Source: an uncultured Cyanobium sp. (GTDB lineage: Bacteria; Cyanobacteriota; Cyanobacteriia; PCC-6307; Cyanobiaceae). From it: 9,905 nucleotides of DNA. The stretch lies in NCBI GenBank assembly GCA_937919075.1, contig CALFOF010000253.1:1-9905 (forward strand), given 5' to 3'. The notes under the pieces were generated by a model. It was not told where the DNA came from and searched no databases. It saw only the letters and a list, made by a program, of their open reading frames with translations. Below, piece by piece: positions 7,753 through 9,905 of the stretch (positions are counted from its first letter, which is position 1; every line of letters begins with the position of its first letter). Both the position numbers and the translations under genes were made by a program.

Positions 7753-9561
7753 TCAGCCTGTGGCCAGGCGCGACAGCCGCAGCCAGGGCCCCCAGGGATT
7801 GGCGCAGCCGATCAGTTGCACCGAACGCGGCCGCTCGATAGCAGCCAGCCAGTGGTGCAGACCGGGCTCCAACGTGATCACAGGCCAGCGGCGCTCGCCG
7901 GTGTCCAGCAGAAAGCCGCCACTGCCATCGCTCTGGAGCAGCCCCTGGAACAGGCGTTCATGGGGCTCAGCGGGAGCAGAACCGGGATCGGGCGCCGCGG
8001 CGCCGAGCAGATCACCGCCCGGCGAAAGGCGTTCGGGCGCAGCCAGCGCCGCGTGCTGGCGCTGGCGCCACTCGGGGTGATGCCAGGGCGTGTCCCACAG
8101 GGGCAGCGGCCCGGCGGGAGCGAGCGGGTCGTTGATCAGAGCCGCCTGTAGCCAGCGCACCGGCAGCTCGGCCGGCAGCAGAGCGTGGGCCACACAGAGA
8201 GCTGCTGCCGCCCCCGCCGCCTGGCCGATATTGAGAATCAGCGGCTGCAGCCGGGTGGCGCCGTTGGCCATATGACTGGTGCTGAAGGATTTGTCGGCAG
8301 CCAGCAGGTTGTCGAGGTCGGCGCACACCAACGCGCCATAGGGAATCGTGAAGGGGGTACCGCTCCAGCGTCCGCCCCAGCGACAGCTCTTCGGGGCCAG
8401 CGGCCAATCGGGGCCGGGGTAGTGGTGATCGTTGGGGTAATTGCCCACGGCGATGGCGTTGATCGTCCCGTCTGGGCCGGCGGCCAGCGGTGCCAGGCGG
8501 GCCTCGGCGGCCCCAGCGGCGCAGACCTGGGGCAGCAGATCCCCCTCGGTGACGGTGGCCAGACCGTGCAGGCGGCGGCCCTCGCGCCAGTAGGGCATCA
8601 ATGCCAGGGCCGAGGTGCCCTCCAGAGCCACCGCTGTCGCCGCCTCCGGGAACACCGCCGCTCTCTTCAACCAGCCGTCGCTGGCTTCGCCCAGGGCTGC
8701 CGCAAACGCGAGACTGTGCGCGCGCATCTCCGCCTGCAGCGCCAGCTGATGCTGGGGCTCAGCGCTGAAGGCACGCCCCAGGCCGTCGTGCCAGTCGTTG
8801 CCGTGCAAGGGCCAGTTCAGCATCACCAGCCCGCCCGGCAGGCGGCCATAGGTGAGCGTGCGCCACAGCCCGTGGGCTTCCGTGGAGCGCTCAAAGGGAG
8901 GGGCCGGTGGCCGGCCGGTGGGGCAGGGGCCATCGCCGAGCTGGCCCAGCACCACCCAGGTGGGTGACTGCACCGACTGCCGCTGGAAAAAGGGGTCTTG
9001 GTCCAGCTGCTGCTGCAGCGGTGCGCTGGGTTCCCCCCACTGCTCGCGGGGTTCCCAGCCGCAGCGGAACGGCACCGCCGCCAGGGGCAGCAGATCGCCC
9101 CGGTCGCTGCCATCGATCAGCACGTCCAGAGCGATCTGCAGGGATTGCTGCTGCCGCTCGATCTCCACGGCGGTGACCCGCCGGCCCTGCCGCCGCACCC
9201 CGCGCAGCGTGCAGCACGGCCACCAGCGCAGCCGCGGTTCTGCCGCCAGCCAGCCCCGCAGGATCCGCTCGGCCGTGGCCGGCCGCCAGCCGAAGCAACT
9301 CACCCAGTTGTGATCGAGCCCTTCGGTTTCTTCCCGCTGCAACGCCCGTAGCAGCGCCCCCCAGAGGCCGGTCTGCCAGGGGGAGAGCTCATTGCCATCG
9401 GGCGCGCAGACCCCGGCGGCGCTCACCATTCCCCCCAGCCAGCCGCCGGGGGTGAGCAGCAGGGTGTCGGCGCCGGCACGGGCGGCCTGCAGCGCCGCCG
9501 CCACACCGCCGCTGCCACCCCCCCAGACCACCACCTGGGTCCGTTCCTCAGCCGCGCCCAT
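7753..9561 (-). CDS. FAD-dependent oxidoreductase (PF12831-like), substrate unknown
   Basis: This is a predicted soluble flavoprotein of 602 residues. The N-terminal Rossmann motif is VVVWGGGSGGVAAALQAARAG (10-30) with GGWLGG at 39-44, typical of FAD_oxidored proteins. A second nucleotide-fold element, LIDGSDRGDLLPLA, is at 148-161. The FAD-closing region near 417-455 (NLLAADKSFSTSHMANGATR, then NIGQAAGAAAAL) is well matched to the same family. No signal peptide or membrane segment is evident. Residues from about 485 form an extra C-terminal part, with a Pro/Ala-rich spacer (about 505-535) and a beta-like module ending GPWLRLSRLATG that I cannot assign. The start chosen is ATG 9561; a TTG three codons upstream is possible. 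No Shine-Dalgarno is visible. It is divergent from metG and convergent with the ribonuclease. The reaction and substrate cannot be told from sequence or neighbours. Confidence 0.87.
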   Translation of the reverse strand: MGAAEERTQVVVWGGGSGGVAAALQAARAGADTLLLTPGGWLGGMVSAAGVCAPDGNELSPWQTGLWGALLRALQREETEGLDHNWVSCFGWRPATAERILRGWLAAEPRLRWWPCCTLRGVRRQGRRVTAVEIERQQQSLQIALDVLIDGSDRGDLLPLAAVPFRCGWEPREQWGEPSAPLQQQLDQDPFFQRQSVQSPTWVVLGQLGDGPCPTGRPPAPPFERSTEAHGLWRTLTYGRLPGGLVMLNWPLHGNDWHDGLGRAFSAEPQHQLALQAEMRAHSLAFAAALGEASDGWLKRAAVFPEAATAVALEGTSALALMPYWREGRRLHGLATVTEGDLLPQVCAAGAAEARLAPLAAGPDGTINAIAVGNYPNDHHYPGPDWPLAPKSCRWGGRWSGTPFTIPYGALVCADLDNLLAADKSFSTSHMANGATRLQPLILNIGQAAGAAAALCVAHALLPAELPVRWLQAALINDPLAPAGPLPLWDTPWHHPEWRQRQHAALAAPERLSPGGDLLGAAAPDPGSAPAEPHERLFQGLLQSDGSGGFLLDTGERRWPVITLEPGLHHWLAAIERPRSVQLIGCANPWGPWLRLSRLATG

Positions 9562-9703
9562 CAGGAGCAACCGTTCAGCGAGAGGCAGACACGCAGAAGC
9601 AGGGCCATCGGCGGCGCAGCAGGTGGTGGAGAAAGATTGTCAGAGTGCGTTCAAGGTGCCGCGGGGGCCCACGTGAGGAAACGCCGTGCCAGGAGGCGCT
9701 CGG

Positions 9704-9709
9704 TAGGAT
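9704..9709 (+). promoter_or_regulatory. Candidate -10 element for metG
   Basis: The hexamer TAGGAT, followed by CC, lies 55 bases before the metG ATG in a 203-base divergent gap. It matches TATAAT at 4 of 6 positions and has no clear -35 box. Downstream, at about 9725-9741, a GC-rich hairpin of six pairs with one bulged G and a TTTG loop can form in the leader, without a U tract, so it is not a terminator. The rest of the gap holds no open frame or RNA gene that I can support. Confidence 0.25.
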
Positions 9710-9764
9710 CCGTCGCCGGCGCAGGGCCGCTTTGGCGGGCCAGCGAGCCCTTGATCCCCGCCGA

Positions 9765-9905
9765 ATGACCTACACGCTCACCACCCCCCTCTACTACGTC
9801 AACGACAAGCCGCACCTCGGCAGCGCTTACACAACCCTGGCCTGCGACGCCCTGGCCCGATTCCAGCGCCTGAAGGGGGAACGGGTGATCTTCATCACCG
9901 GCTGC
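9765..9905 (+). CDS. metG: Methionyl-tRNA synthetase, N-terminal fragment (cut by window end)
   Basis: These are the first 47 codons of a class I aminoacyl-tRNA synthetase that attaches methionine to elongator and initiator tRNA. The start MTYTLTTPLYYVNDKPHLGS is typical of bacterial MetRS. PHLGSAY (16-22) holds the HIGH-type ATP-binding signature in its HLGS form, and FITGC (43-47) is the strand that normally leads into the (T/C)DEHG motif just past the window edge. ATG 9765 is the only reasonable start; no Shine-Dalgarno precedes it. The gene runs off the right end, so the zinc-binding insert, KMSKS loop and anticodon domain are not visible. It is divergent from the oxidoreductase. Confidence 0.93.
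   Translation, partial: MTYTLTTPLYYVNDKPHLGSAYTTLACDALARFQRLKGERVIFITGC

Noticed and set aside
7756..7769. Hairpin GCCTG-TGGC-CAGGC just after the ribonuclease stop
   Set aside because: It has a five-base stem with no following T tract and lies in the oxidoreductase coding sequence; too weak for a terminator.
1..9905. Search by eye for HIP1 octamers, CRISPR repeats, insertion sequences, tRNAs and att sites
   Set aside because: None was found. Near matches such as GCGATCGA occur but no full GCGATCGC, and no spaced direct repeats or transposase frames are present.

Overview
The window looks like an ordinary stretch of chromosome from a picocyanobacterium of the Synechococcus/Cyanobium type. 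The evidence is a gene for an allophycocyanin alpha-type phycobiliprotein closest to ApcD, very tight gene packing, GC-rich sequence (roughly two thirds by eye, not computed), an rpmG-rpsR pair like the one kept in plastids, and almost no Shine-Dalgarno sequences before the start codons. No HIP1 octamer (GCGATCGC) was seen by eye. Freshwater or brackish high-GC Cyanobium-like strains fit best, but this is inference.

Layout, left to right. (1) A small secreted protein resembling the cyanobacterial DUF3122 family (+); its signal peptide appears to be split by a one-base frame problem near position 60. (2) apcD (-), a terminal energy-emitter subunit of the phycobilisome core, converging with the first gene at a 1-base gap. 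(3) rlmD-type 23S rRNA uracil-5 methyltransferase (+), divergent from apcD. (4) pheT (-), phenylalanyl-tRNA synthetase beta chain, converging with rlmD at a 3-base gap. (5) rpmG, rpsR and an RNase II/R-family exoribonuclease (+), probably one operon divergent from pheT. (6) A FAD-dependent oxidoreductase of unknown substrate (-), converging with the ribonuclease at a 14-base gap. (7) The first 47 codons of metG (+), divergent from the oxidoreductase and cut by the window end.

Most of the window serves translation: two aminoacyl-tRNA synthetases, two ribosomal proteins, an rRNA methyltransferase and an exoribonuclease. The phycobilisome gene, the oxidoreductase and the secreted protein sit between them without an obvious link. 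All control regions lie in three short divergent gaps (135, 109 and 203 bases) plus 77 bases between rpmG and rpsR. No gap exceeds 300 bases. I see no mobile element, CRISPR array, tRNA, rRNA or phage sequence, and no convincing undescribed system. The points worth a second look are the frame problem in the first gene, a pyrimidine-rich leader before rpsR, a Glu at a metal-ligand position of the ribonuclease, an unassigned C-terminal module on the oxidoreductase, and a shared -10-like motif in the three divergent gaps.
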